Assembly (NCBI RefSeq): GCF_017355265.1
Contig: NZ_JADIJQ010000021.1
Coordinates: forward strand, 1-51,553
DNA from: Tessaracoccus sp. SD287
GTDB lineage: Bacteria > Actinomycetota > Actinomycetes > Propionibacteriales > Propionibacteriaceae
Direction: 5' to 3'
DNA: 51,553 nucleotides
Under the pieces are notes generated by a model. The model did not search any database. It was not told the DNA's origin and saw only the letters and a list, made by a program, of their open reading frames with translations. Below are positions 41,247 through 50,175 of the stretch, in pieces. The translations under genes and the position numbers were made by a program. Position 1 is the stretch's first letter; the number at the start of each line of letters is the position of its first letter.

Positions 41247-43964
41247 GTGACTCCCACGGCGCCCCCCACTGACGTTGCCCCCGAACGCCCCCGACTGCTG
41301 TTGGTCGATGGCCATTCCGTGGCCTACCGGGCCTTCTTCGCGCTGCCGGTCGAGAACTTCTCGACCACCACCGGCCAGCACACCAATGCTGTGTACGGGT
41401 TCACGTCCATGCTGATCAACGTGCTGCGCGACGAGGCGCCGACCCACGTGGCGGTGGCCTTCGACGTGTCCCGTCAGACCTTCCGCACCGTGCAGTACCC
41501 CGAGTACAAGGCGAACCGCAGCAAGAGCCCCGACGAGTTCAAGGGGCAGGTGCAGTTGATCAAGGAAGTGCTGGACGCGCTCAACATCGTCCATGTCGAG
41601 GTCGACAACTTCGAGGCCGACGACATCATCGCGACCCTGTCCAGCACCGTCGGTGACGACGTCGACGTGCTGATCGTCACCGGGGACCGCGACGCCATGC
41701 AACTGGTCAATGGCCACGTCACCGTGCTCTACCCCCGCAAGGGGGTCAGTGACCTGGCCCGGATGACACCGGAGGCGGTCGAGGAGAAGTACCTGGTGCC
41801 GCCCGACGTCTACCCCGAACTGGCCGCGCTGGTCGGCGAGACCAGCGACAACCTGCCGGGGGTGCCGGGCGTGGGGCCGAAGACCGCCGCCAAGTGGCTG
41901 GCCAGCTACGAGGGGCTGGAGAACCTGGTCGCCCGCGCCGAGCAGGTCCCCGGCAAGGCGGGCGCAAGCCTGCGTGAACACCTCGACGGGGTGATCCGCA
42001 ACCGCCAACTCAACGCCCTGGTCCGCGACCTGGAGCTGCCCGTCGGGCTGGACGACCTGGCCCGGCAGGACTGGGACCGCGAGGCCGTCCACACGCTGTT
42101 CGACGGACTCGAGTTCCGGGTGCTGCGCGACCGCCTCATCGAGTCGCTGCCGAACAAGCCCGAAGAGGCCGAGGGCGGTTTCGAACTCGCCGGTGAGGTG
42201 CTCACCAGTGGCCGCGTCGCCGGCTGGCTCGAGACGCACGGCCACGGCGAGCTGACCGGTGTCGACGTGACCGGGCGCTGGGGGTCGGGCACCGGCGACA
42301 TCGACTCCATCGCCCTGGCGGCCAGCGACGGCACCGCCGCCTGGTTCGCCGTGGCCGATCTTGACCCCGAGGACGATGCCGCCCTGGCCGCGTGGCTGGC
42401 CGACGAGGACGTCCACAAGTCCCTGCACGACGCCAAGGGGCCGCTGCTGGCCAGCTGGGCCCGCGGCTGGGACCTGCGCGGGGTGGTCAGCGACACCCTG
42501 CTGGCCGCCTACCTGCTGCGACCCGACCAGCGCACCTACGACCTGGGCGATCTGGCCCTGCGCCACCTGAAGCGGGAACTGCGCCTCGACGCCGGTCCCG
42601 AGGTGGCCGACGAGCCCCAGGAGGCCCTGTTCGCCGAACCCGCCGACGACCACCTCGTCGCCGGCGCCTCCATGCTGCGTGCCCGCGCCGTGATCGACCT
42701 GGCCCGTGCCCTGGCCGAGGAGCTCGAGGTCACCGAGCAGACCCATCTGCTCACCGAGGTGGAACTGCCCCTGCAGCGCACCCTGGCCCGGATGGAACAG
42801 GTGGGCGTCGCCGTCGACGTCGACCTGCTCGAGGAGTTGCGCGCCGACTTCGACGCCAAGGTGGCGGCCGCCGAGCAGGACGCCTACGCGGTGATTGGCC
42901 ACACCATCAACCTGGGTTCCCCCAAGCAGTTGCAGACGGTGCTGTTCGACGAGTTGGAGATGCCCAAGACCCGCAGGACGAAGTCGGGCTACACCACCGA
43001 CGCCGACGCGCTCGAAGGCCTGTACGCGAAGACCGAGCATCCCTTCCTGGCCCACCTGCTGGCCCACCGCGACTGGATCAGGCTGCGGCAGACGGTCGAC
43101 GGCCTGCTGAAGACGGTGGCCGACGATGGCCGCATCCACACCAGTTACTCCCAGGTGACCGCCGCCACCGGCCGCCTGTCCTCGACCGACCCGAACCTGC
43201 AGAACATCCCGATCCGCACCGAGGCCGGCCGCCGCATCCGGGAGGCATTCGTGGTCGGTGCCGGCTACGAGTCCCTGGCCACCGCCGACTACTCGCAGAT
43301 CGAGATGCGGATCATGGCGCACGCCTCCGACGACGACCTGCTCATCGAGGCCTTCCGCAGCGGTGAGGACTTCCACACCCGGATGGCCTCGACCGTCTTC
43401 CACGTGGCCCCCGACGAGGTCAGCAGCGAGCAGCGGGCCAAGATCAAGGCCATGAACTACGGGCTTGCCTACGGACTGTCGGCCTTCGGGCTGTCGAACC
43501 AGTTGGGCATTGCCGTCAGCGAGGCCAAGGGCCTGATGGATGGCTACTTCGAGCGTTTCGGTGAGGTGCGTGACTACCTGCAGGCGGTCGTCGCCGAGGC
43601 CCGCAAGACCGGCTTCACCGCCACCCTGATGGGACGCCGCCGCTACCTGCCCGACCTGGGCTCCTCGAACAGGCAACGCCGCGAGATGGCCGAACGGATG
43701 GCCCTCAACGCGCCCATCCAGGGGTCGGCAGCCGACATCATCAAGGTCGCCATGCTGCGCCTGGAGGCAGCCCTGCGCGAGGCCGGGCTGGCGTCGCGGA
43801 TGCTGCTGCAGGTCCACGACGAACTGGTCCTGGAAGTCGCCCCCGGTGAGGCCGAGAGGGTCAACGACCTGGTGCGCGAGTCCATGGGGCGGGCCATGGA
43901 ACTCAAGGTGCCGCTGGATGTCTCCTCGGGGGTTGGCCGCTCCTGGCACGACGCCGCGCACTGA
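41247..43964 (+). CDS. polA: DNA polymerase I
   Basis: Gap-filling and Okazaki-fragment polymerase, 905 residues. The N-terminal 5'-3' exonuclease domain (LLLVDGHSVAYRAFFALP; SDNLPGVPGVGPKTAAKWL) is intact. The 3'-5' exonuclease domain lacks the DxE motif (it reads VDVTGRW), as in other actinobacterial enzymes, so proofreading is probably absent. The polymerase domain has motif A DYSQIEMRIM, motif B KAMNYGLAYGLSAFGLSN (Tyr738 at the position of E. coli Phe762) and motif C VHDELV. The GTG at 41247 fits the leaderless promoter; the frame is open 30 nt further up. Confidence 0.95.
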   Translation: MTPTAPPTDVAPERPRLLLVDGHSVAYRAFFALPVENFSTTTGQHTNAVYGFTSMLINVLRDEAPTHVAVAFDVSRQTFRTVQYPEYKANRSKSPDEFKGQVQLIKEVLDALNIVHVEVDNFEADDIIATLSSTVGDDVDVLIVTGDRDAMQLVNGHVTVLYPRKGVSDLARMTPEAVEEKYLVPPDVYPELAALVGETSDNLPGVPGVGPKTAAKWLASYEGLENLVARAEQVPGKAGASLREHLDGVIRNRQLNALVRDLELPVGLDDLARQDWDREAVHTLFDGLEFRVLRDRLIESLPNKPEEAEGGFELAGEVLTSGRVAGWLETHGHGELTGVDVTGRWGSGTGDIDSIALAASDGTAAWFAVADLDPEDDAALAAWLADEDVHKSLHDAKGPLLASWARGWDLRGVVSDTLLAAYLLRPDQRTYDLGDLALRHLKRELRLDAGPEVADEPQEALFAEPADDHLVAGASMLRARAVIDLARALAEELEVTEQTHLLTEVELPLQRTLARMEQVGVAVDVDLLEELRADFDAKVAAAEQDAYAVIGHTINLGSPKQLQTVLFDELEMPKTRRTKSGYTTDADALEGLYAKTEHPFLAHLLAHRDWIRLRQTVDGLLKTVADDGRIHTSYSQVTAATGRLSSTDPNLQNIPIRTEAGRRIREAFVVGAGYESLATADYSQIEMRIMAHASDDDLLIEAFRSGEDFHTRMASTVFHVAPDEVSSEQRAKIKAMNYGLAYGLSAFGLSNQLGIAVSEAKGLMDGYFERFGEVRDYLQAVVAEARKTGFTATLMGRRRYLPDLGSSNRQRREMAERMALNAPIQGSAADIIKVAMLRLEAALREAGLASRMLLQVHDELVLEVAPGEAERVNDLVRESMGRAMELKVPLDVSSGVGRSWHDAAH

Positions 43965-43976
43965 GCCGGAGTCGGG

Positions 43977-46808
43977 TCAGGCGCGCGCCTGCTGCAGACG
44001 CAACGCGTCGTCCCACGCGGCCAGCACGTGCACGTAGGTCTGCCCGGTGGCGCGGGTCAGGCCCAGCTCGCAGGTGCGGTTGGCCGACAGGTACAGGTCG
44101 AAGTGCTGACCGGCCAGTTCGGCGGCCTCGTCGCGGGTCGCCGAGGCGGTCAGTTCCGGGTGCAGCAGTCCCCGGTCGCCGGCGAAGCCGCAGCAGCGCC
44201 AGTCGGTGGGTACAACCACCTCGTCGGCCACCAGGTGCGCCAGCGCCAGCAGGTCGCCGGTGGCGCCCAGCCGGGTGCTGGAACAGGTGGGATGCACCGC
44301 CGCCCGGGGTACCTTGCCGACGACCGGCAGCCGGTCCGCGATCGCGGCCAGGTAGGTGGTGGCGTCCAGCACCCTGATGCCGACCCCCGCCAACCGCGGC
44401 TCCTGGTGGGCCAGTGAGGCGATGATGCCCTCCGAGCAGGACAGTGCGTCACTGATCACCGGCAGTCGGCCGTTGTCGGTGGCCTCCAGCAGCGCCCGGG
44501 CCAACTTGGTCGACATGGTGTCGAAACCGGTCGCCATGCCCTTCGACTTCCACGGGGTGCCGCAGCACAATGAGGCGGTGGCCTGCGGCATGGTCACCTT
44601 GACCCCGGCCCGGTCCAGGATCGAGAGCACCCGGTCCTGCAGCGGGACGCCGTCCTCGGGGCCGAACATAGTCTGTACGCAGGCCGGCAGGTAGACGACC
44701 TCGGCTCCAGGATCGCGACGACGTGCCCGCCGGACACCGCCACCGCCGGGCAACTCGCCCGACAGGATGGGCACCGTCTCGTGCCGGAACACGGTTCGGG
44801 CGGCCGTCAGCGGCACCTCGACCAGCGGCTGGGGCACGGTGTCGACCAGCGTCATCCCTGCAGAGGCGGCGGCGGTGAACGGTCCCCAGGCCCTGGCCGC
44901 CAGGTCCCAGGCGGTGTCGACGACCCGGGTGCGGTGCTCGGCGCGCAGCCGGCGGACCAGGTCGCCGGTGTTGATCCCGACGGGGCAGGCGGTGGCGCAC
45001 ATGCCGTCCACCGCGCAGGTCTCGCTCACCGGGTAGGTCTGCTCGCGGCGCAGCAGCTCCGCGTGGGCGTGGTCGCCGCGGGACTCTGCGTCGGCGATCG
45101 CCCGCTGGGCGACGATGCGCTGGCGTGGGGTCAGGGTGAGGAACTGGCTGGGGCAGACCGGCTCGCAGTAGCCGCACTCCACGCACCGGTCGACCTCGGC
45201 CTGCACGGTGGGGGTCTGCTTCAGGTCCTCCATGTGCAGCTGCGGGTTGTCGGTCAGCACCGAGTCGGGGTTCAACACCCCGTGCGGGTCGAACGCCTGC
45301 TTGACGTCACGCATCATCTGGTACAGCTCGGGGCCGTACTGGCGCTCCACGAACGGGGCCATGATGCGTCCGGTGCCATGCTCGGCCTTGAGGGTGCCCT
45401 GGGCCTCGAGCACCACCGCCACCATGTCCTCGGTGAAGGCCTCGTACCGGGGCAGGCTCGCCGCGGTGTTGAAGTCCTCGGTGATCATGAAGTGGATGTT
45501 GCCGTCCTTGGCATGCCCGAAGATCACCGAGTCGCCGTAGTGGTGACGGTCGAAGAGCTCCTGCAGGTCCTCGCAGACCCCCGCCAGGGTCGGCACCGGG
45601 ACGGCAATGTCCTCCAGCAGGGCCGTGGTGCCGGAGCGGCGGGCCTCGTTCACCTTGGTGAACAGCCCCTTGCGCAGCGCCCACAGTTCGGCGCGGACGG
45701 CCGCATCGTCGGTCAGGAGGGGAAGCTCGCGCAGGTCGAGGCCCGTGAACGCGGCCGCGGCCGCCTGCTGCTGGGCCGCCAGCTGGTCAGCGTCGCCGGC
45801 CTGGTACTCCACCAGCAGCGCGGCCTCGCCCGGCACCGGCACCCGAGGGATGGCGGTCACCGTGGGGTCGGCGCGGCACACCTGCAGCGAGATGGCGTCG
45901 AGCAGCTCGACCACGGCGGCGCCGGAGTCGACCAGCGCGGGCAGGGCGCTGGTGGCGGCATGCAGCGAGTCGAACAGCAGCAGCCCGGTGGCCACCTTGG
46001 GCAGCACCGGGACGGTCCGGAAGGTGGCCTCGGCAATGAAGCCCAGGGTGCCCTCCGAGCCCACCATCAGGTGCTCCAGGATCTTGACGGGCCGCTCGTG
46101 GTCGACCAGGGAGTTCAGCCCGTAGCCCATGGTGTTCTTCATCGACCAGCGGCGCGCGATGTCGTCGCGGTGTGGCAGGGCCCGTTCCCGCAGGTCGAGC
46201 AGGGTCTGGTAGAGCTGCGGTTCCTCGGCGCGCAGCAGGGCGTCGGCGTCCGGGGCTCCGGTGTCCACCACGGTGCCCGACGGCAGCACCAGCACCAGCG
46301 ACTCCAGCGTCTGGTAGGTGTTGGCGACCACCCCGCAGGTCATCCCCGAGGAGTTGTTGGCGACCACGCCGCCGACGGTGCAGGCGATCTCGGAGGCGGG
46401 GTCGGGTCCCAGCTTGTGGCCCAGCGGCGCCAGGAAGGCGTTGACCTCACGGATGGTGCGGCCGGGGCCGACCCGCACCCGGGCCCCGTCGTCGAGCACC
46501 TCGATGTCGCGGAACGGGGCCCGGGTGTCGACCAGGATGCCACTCGACAGCGCCTGGCCCGACAGGCTGGTGCCACCCGAACGGAACGTCACGGGGCGCC
46601 GGTGCTGGTGGGCCACCTGCATCACCAAGGCCACTTCGGCCGCCGAACCGGCCCGCACCAGCACTTGCGGGCTGAGCAGGTAGTGGGAGGCGTCGACCGC
46701 CGCCGTGGCAATGTCCAGGGCCGAGGTGCTCAGGCCGCCCGAGCGGAGGACCTTTTCGAGGTCGGTGACCAGGGACGGGGGAGCCGGAGTCCGAATGCTG
46801 CGCTGCAT
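43977..46808 (-). CDS. FAD/4Fe-4S D-lactate dehydrogenase (Dld-II type)
   Basis: The 943-residue respiratory enzyme oxidises D-lactate to pyruvate and passes electrons onward at the membrane. An FAD-binding PCMH domain comes first (VTFRSGGTSLSGQ; GGVVANNSSGMTCG; GSEGTLGFIAEATF), then the FAD-oxidase C domain with EHGTGRIMAPFVE. Two 4Fe-4S motifs follow (CVECGYCEPVCP near residue 570 and CAVDGMCATACP near 630), then two CCG-type cysteine motifs (CCGTPWKSKG and RCCGFAGDRG). This order matches Dld-II proteins such as Shewanella SO_1521. I chose the ATG at 46808 over GTG 46814 because TAGGCT lies 6 nt upstream of it. Confidence 0.88.
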   Translation of the reverse strand: MQRSIRTPAPPSLVTDLEKVLRSGGLSTSALDIATAAVDASHYLLSPQVLVRAGSAAEVALVMQVAHQHRRPVTFRSGGTSLSGQALSSGILVDTRAPFRDIEVLDDGARVRVGPGRTIREVNAFLAPLGHKLGPDPASEIACTVGGVVANNSSGMTCGVVANTYQTLESLVLVLPSGTVVDTGAPDADALLRAEEPQLYQTLLDLRERALPHRDDIARRWSMKNTMGYGLNSLVDHERPVKILEHLMVGSEGTLGFIAEATFRTVPVLPKVATGLLLFDSLHAATSALPALVDSGAAVVELLDAISLQVCRADPTVTAIPRVPVPGEAALLVEYQAGDADQLAAQQQAAAAAFTGLDLRELPLLTDDAAVRAELWALRKGLFTKVNEARRSGTTALLEDIAVPVPTLAGVCEDLQELFDRHHYGDSVIFGHAKDGNIHFMITEDFNTAASLPRYEAFTEDMVAVVLEAQGTLKAEHGTGRIMAPFVERQYGPELYQMMRDVKQAFDPHGVLNPDSVLTDNPQLHMEDLKQTPTVQAEVDRCVECGYCEPVCPSQFLTLTPRQRIVAQRAIADAESRGDHAHAELLRREQTYPVSETCAVDGMCATACPVGINTGDLVRRLRAEHRTRVVDTAWDLAARAWGPFTAAASAGMTLVDTVPQPLVEVPLTAARTVFRHETVPILSGELPGGGGVRRARRRDPGAEVVYLPACVQTMFGPEDGVPLQDRVLSILDRAGVKVTMPQATASLCCGTPWKSKGMATGFDTMSTKLARALLEATDNGRLPVISDALSCSEGIIASLAHQEPRLAGVGIRVLDATTYLAAIADRLPVVGKVPRAAVHPTCSSTRLGATGDLLALAHLVADEVVVPTDWRCCGFAGDRGLLHPELTASATRDEAAELAGQHFDLYLSANRTCELGLTRATGQTYVHVLAAWDDALRLQQARA

Positions 46809-46814
46809 GGGCAC

Positions 46815-46820
46815 AGCCTA
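46815..46820 (-). promoter_or_regulatory. -10 hexamer of a probable leaderless dld promoter
   Basis: Minus-strand TAGGCT is followed by 6 nt and the ATG at 46808. It lies in the 30-bp gap after the sortase stop, so dld may have its own start point besides read-through from the sortase gene. Confidence 0.45.
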
Positions 46821-46838
46821 ATCTCACCCGGCCCCATC

Positions 46839-47582
46839 TCACCTGACCGGGGCGACCGGCTTCAGGTAGTAGAGGATCCGGGAGTCCCATTCCTTGCCCA
46901 TGACGTCGTAGTCCCAACAGATCACGATGACCGCGCGCGGCTCACCCGTGAAGTTGTACAGCACGTCGGAGTTCGGGTCGTAGTCCTTGACCCACAGCTT
47001 CATGGAGCGCTCCAGGGTGTAGCACTGGGTGTTGCCCCGGGCGTCGGTCATCCGGACCAGGTCACCGTCCTTGAACCCGTTCTTCTGGTCATGCAGCTCG
47101 TTCCCGAGGGCCTTGCCGTTCTGGTAGGTGTGGATCGTCAGGATGGCGTGGCCCTGCCGGGAACCGACCTTGGGGCCGTTCTTCCACCAGCCGACGGTGT
47201 GCGAGGCGTCCTTGGGTGGGGCAGCAGCAGCACCCGACTCGTCCTCGCCGAGGGAGATCATCGGGGCCTTGACCTTCATCTGGTCAATGGCGAACGAGGT
47301 CGCCTCGATCTCGGTGAGGGTGGGCATGCACCCCGCCGGCACCGCGGCGGCCGGCGAGCTCGGGGTGGCGGAGCCACTGCCGCTGGAGGCACCCGCCGGC
47401 GTCGTGGCACTGGCGGTGGTGGCGTTGCGGACCGCCGGGGTCTCGGTGGCCGCCGACTCGGGCTGCTGGGGCGTGGGGGAGGCGGTGGCCTCGGTCGTGC
47501 CGCGACCCTGCCAGATGACGAAGCCGCCAAGGAGCAGCAGGACGACGAGGATGCTGATCCCCGCCAACAGTCTGTTGCGCAT
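46839..47582 (-). CDS. Class F-like sortase
   Basis: The 247-residue protein has one N-terminal membrane helix (residues 5-25), a Ser/Thr/Pro/Ala-rich stalk of about 60 residues and a sortase domain outside the membrane. The catalytic trio is visible as H151 (ILTIHTY), C222 (VIVICWDYD) and R235 (WDSRILYY), with the spacing of sortases. The small size, N-terminal anchor and actinobacterial host fit class F, which acts as a general housekeeping sortase. No LPXTG substrate gene is adjacent. A TTGGTT-N16-TAGGAT promoter is possible on the minus strand at 47646-47619. Confidence 0.72.
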   Translation of the reverse strand: MRNRLLAGISILVVLLLLGGFVIWQGRGTTEATASPTPQQPESAATETPAVRNATTASATTPAGASSGSGSATPSSPAAAVPAGCMPTLTEIEATSFAIDQMKVKAPMISLGEDESGAAAAPPKDASHTVGWWKNGPKVGSRQGHAILTIHTYQNGKALGNELHDQKNGFKDGDLVRMTDARGNTQCYTLERSMKLWVKDYDPNSDVLYNFTGEPRAVIVICWDYDVMGKEWDSRILYYLKPVAPVR

Positions 47583-47669
47583 GTGGGCTGCCCTTCATGT
47601 CGGTCGCACTCCGCCCTGATCCTATCCGCGGGGGCCCAAAAACCAACGGGCCACCCGCCCGGGCCCGGA

Positions 47670-47699
47670 TTGACCGCCGTCGCGCGGGACAGGTAGGCT
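47670..47699 (+). promoter_or_regulatory. Promoter of rpsA
   Basis: TTGACC (47670-47675) and TAGGCT (47694-47699), 18 nt apart, make the best sigma-70-type promoter in the window. The leader to the rpsA ATG is about 130 nt. Confidence 0.7.
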
Positions 47700-47836
47700 G
47701 AACGGGCACTGTGGACTGCGTGAACTAGGACAGAGTAGGTCGCGCGCCGCGAAGACGGACTGATCATTGACCACTTCTCGCGGCAGCCGGTTCCAGAGCA
47801 CCACGTCTCTCAGACAACCCAACGGAGCCCTACTAC

Positions 47837-49288
47837 ATGACCTCCTCCACTGAGGCCTCACCTCAGGTCGCCATCGACGACTTCGGCTCACCGGAAGCAT
47901 TCCTTGCTGCCGTCGATGCCACCATCAAGTACTTCAACGACGGCGACATTGTCACCGGAACCGTCGTCAAGGTCGACCGGGACGAGGTCCTGCTCGACAT
48001 CGGTTACAAGACCGAAGGTGTCATTCCTTCCAAGGAACTCTCCATCAAGCACGACGTGGACCCTTTCGAGGTCGTCCAGGTCGGCGATGAGATCGAGGCC
48101 CTCGTCCAGCAGAAAGAGGACAAGGAAGGTCGCCTGATCCTGTCCAAGAAGCGTGCACAGTACGAGCGCGCCTGGGGCACCATCGAGAAGGTCAAGGAAG
48201 AGGATGGCGTTGTCACCGGTTCGGTGATCGAGGTCGTCAAGGGTGGTCTGATCGTCGACATTGGTCTGCGTGGCTTCCTGCCCGCGTCGCTGGTCGAGAT
48301 GCGTCGCGTCCGTGACCTGCAGCCCTACGTCGGCATGGAACTCGAGTGCAAGATCATCGAGCTCGACAAGAACCGCAACAACGTGGTCCTGTCGCGCCGT
48401 GCCTGGCTCGAGCAGACCCAGTCCGAGGTTCGTCACACCTTCCTCACCCAGCTGCAGAAGGGCCAGATCCGCAAGGGCGTCGTCTCGTCCATCGTCAACT
48501 TCGGTGCCTTCGTGGACCTGGGTGGCGTCGACGGTCTGGTGCACGTCTCGGAGCTGTCCTGGAAGCACATCGACCACCCGAGCGAGGTCGTCGAGGTCGG
48601 TACCCCGGTCACCGTCGAGGTGCTGGATGTCGACATGGAGCGCGAGCGCGTCTCGCTGTCGCTGAAGGCCACCCAGGAGGATCCCTGGCAGACCTTCGCC
48701 CGTACCCACCAGATCGGTCAGATCGTGCCGGGCAAGGTCACCAAGCTGGTGCCCTTCGGTGCCTTCGTCCGCGTCGAGGAGGGCATCGAGGGCCTGGTCC
48801 ACGTCTCCGAGCTGGCCGAGCGCCACGTCGAGATCCCCGAGCAGGTCGTCACCGTCAACGACGAGGTCATGGTCAAGATCATCGACATCGACCTCGAGCG
48901 TCGCCGCATCTCGCTGTCGCTGAAGCAGGCCAACGAGGGTGTCGACGTCGCCGCTGACGACTTCGACCCGGCTCTGTACGGCATGACTGCCAACTACGAC
49001 GACCAGGGCAACTACATCTACCCCGAGGGCTTCGATCCGGAGACCAACGAGTGGAAGGAAGGCTACGAGGACCAGCAGCGCGCGTGGGAGCAGCAGTACG
49101 CCGAAGCCCAGGCTCGGTGGGAAGCCCACAAGAAGCAGGTCACCGAGGCCGAGGTTGCCGACCGCGAGGCCGTCTCCGACGCAGGCACGACCAGCACCTA
49201 CTCGGCCGCCAGCGAGGAGCCCGCTGAGGGTTCACTCGCTTCGGACGAGGCGCTGCAGGCACTGCGCGACAAGTTGACTGGCAACTGA
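47837..49288 (+). CDS. rpsA: 30S ribosomal protein S1
   Basis: The 483-residue protein binds mRNA at the small subunit. It has four S1 repeats, the actinobacterial number: GDIVTGTVVKVDRDEVLLDI at about residue 35, DGVVTGSVIEVVKGGLIVDI at about 122, RKGVVSSIVNFGAFVDLGG at about 212 and IVPGKVTKLVPFGAFVRVEE at about 297. An acidic C-terminal tail follows. Codon use is more C- and G-optimised than in neighbours, as expected of a highly expressed gene. The upstream CGGAG is a modest ribosome site. Confidence 0.96.
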   Translation: MTSSTEASPQVAIDDFGSPEAFLAAVDATIKYFNDGDIVTGTVVKVDRDEVLLDIGYKTEGVIPSKELSIKHDVDPFEVVQVGDEIEALVQQKEDKEGRLILSKKRAQYERAWGTIEKVKEEDGVVTGSVIEVVKGGLIVDIGLRGFLPASLVEMRRVRDLQPYVGMELECKIIELDKNRNNVVLSRRAWLEQTQSEVRHTFLTQLQKGQIRKGVVSSIVNFGAFVDLGGVDGLVHVSELSWKHIDHPSEVVEVGTPVTVEVLDVDMERERVSLSLKATQEDPWQTFARTHQIGQIVPGKVTKLVPFGAFVRVEEGIEGLVHVSELAERHVEIPEQVVTVNDEVMVKIIDIDLERRRISLSLKQANEGVDVAADDFDPALYGMTANYDDQGNYIYPEGFDPETNEWKEGYEDQQRAWEQQYAEAQARWEAHKKQVTEAEVADREAVSDAGTTSTYSAASEEPAEGSLASDEALQALRDKLTGN

Positions 49289-49319
49289 GTCATCCGGTCC
49301 CACCCATCCGGTGGGCCTC

Positions 49320-49355
49320 GACGGCCCCGCACCCCTCACCGGGTGCGGGGCCGTC
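49320..49355. terminator. Terminator after rpsA
   Basis: A perfect 15-bp stem (49320-49334 with 49341-49355) with loop CTCACC, followed by TCGTT, starts 32 nt after the rpsA stop. Confidence 0.85.
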
Positions 49356-49414
49356 TCGTTCGGCGGGCACATCGTTGCTGATGACTCATGGTTCCTGCTG
49401 ACACAATGACCGGC

Positions 49415-50074
49415 ATGGACCAGCCAGCGCCCCCGCCCCCCGCCCCTCCGGACGGTCGCGTCGCGATCGGTCTGACCGGGGGGATCGCGGCCGGCAAGAC
49501 GACCGTGGCCGACCTGCTCGCCGCCCGGGGCGCGGTCCTGGTGGACTCCGACATGGTCGCCCGCGAGGTGGTCGCACCCGGGTCCGAGGGACTCGCCGAC
49601 GTCGTGGCCCGGTTCGGTGCCGACGTGCTGGCCGCCGACGGCTCCCTCGACCGGCAGGCGCTGGGCCGCATCGTCTTCGCCGACCCGCAGGCCCGTGCCG
49701 ACCTCGAAGGCATCACCCATCCACGCATTCGCCGGCGCAACGCCGAACTGGTCGCCGCCGCCCCGGCGGACGCGGTGGTCGTCCAGGTCATCCCGCTGCT
49801 GGCCGAAACCGGGCAGGCGCACCGCTTCGACGAGGTGGTGGTGGTGGATGCGAGCCCCGAGGAGCAGGTCGCCCGACTCGTGGCCCGTCAGGGCATCTCG
49901 GCCGATGCTGCCCGAGCGCGACTGGCCGCGCAGGTCTCGCGTGAGGATCGTCTGGCGATTGCCACCCGAGTGGTCGACAACACCGACGGCGCCCCGGACC
50001 TCGACGGCCAGGTTGACCGCCTGTGGCACGACCTGCGCGATCTGGTGGAACGCAGCCGCCGCGCAGGGAGGTGA
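49415..50074 (+). CDS. coaE: Dephospho-CoA kinase
   Basis: Catalyses the last step of coenzyme A synthesis. The 219-residue protein has the P-loop GLTGGIAAGKTTVADLL near residue 18, VDSDMVAREVVAPGS (substrate Asp) and HPRIRRR, all typical of CoaE. A Pro-rich stretch precedes the P-loop. The start is uncertain: ATG at 49415 has CACAAT 7 nt upstream (leaderless pattern, imperfect hexamer); ATG at 49406 and 49388 are in frame. The rpsA-coaE order is standard in actinobacteria. Confidence 0.93.
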   Translation: MDQPAPPPPAPPDGRVAIGLTGGIAAGKTTVADLLAARGAVLVDSDMVAREVVAPGSEGLADVVARFGADVLAADGSLDRQALGRIVFADPQARADLEGITHPRIRRRNAELVAAAPADAVVVQVIPLLAETGQAHRFDEVVVVDASPEEQVARLVARQGISADAARARLAAQVSREDRLAIATRVVDNTDGAPDLDGQVDRLWHDLRDLVERSRRAGR

Positions 50075-50082
50075 CGACGTCA
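50072..50082. repeat. Short dyad overlapping the coaE stop
   Basis: TGACGACGTCA is an 11-bp palindrome around a central A and includes the coaE TGA. It is 94 bp before the next gene. The meaning is unknown. Confidence 0.25.
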
Positions 50083-50175
50083 TCCACCCGGGGGACCTGC
50101 CTCGGTGGCACAATGACGCCCAGATGACAGACTGCCACCATTGTCTTTGCCCTCAGCCCACCCGAAAGGACACCC

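Noticed and set aside
40899-43961. 1020-codon open frame on the minus strand opposite polA
   Set aside because: It is antisense to a clear polA, has the biased composition of a GC-rich shadow frame and no recognisable domain. The same applies to long frames opposite the tgpA-like gene (8218-10803), murD/ftsW (21759-24107) and dld (44781-47696).
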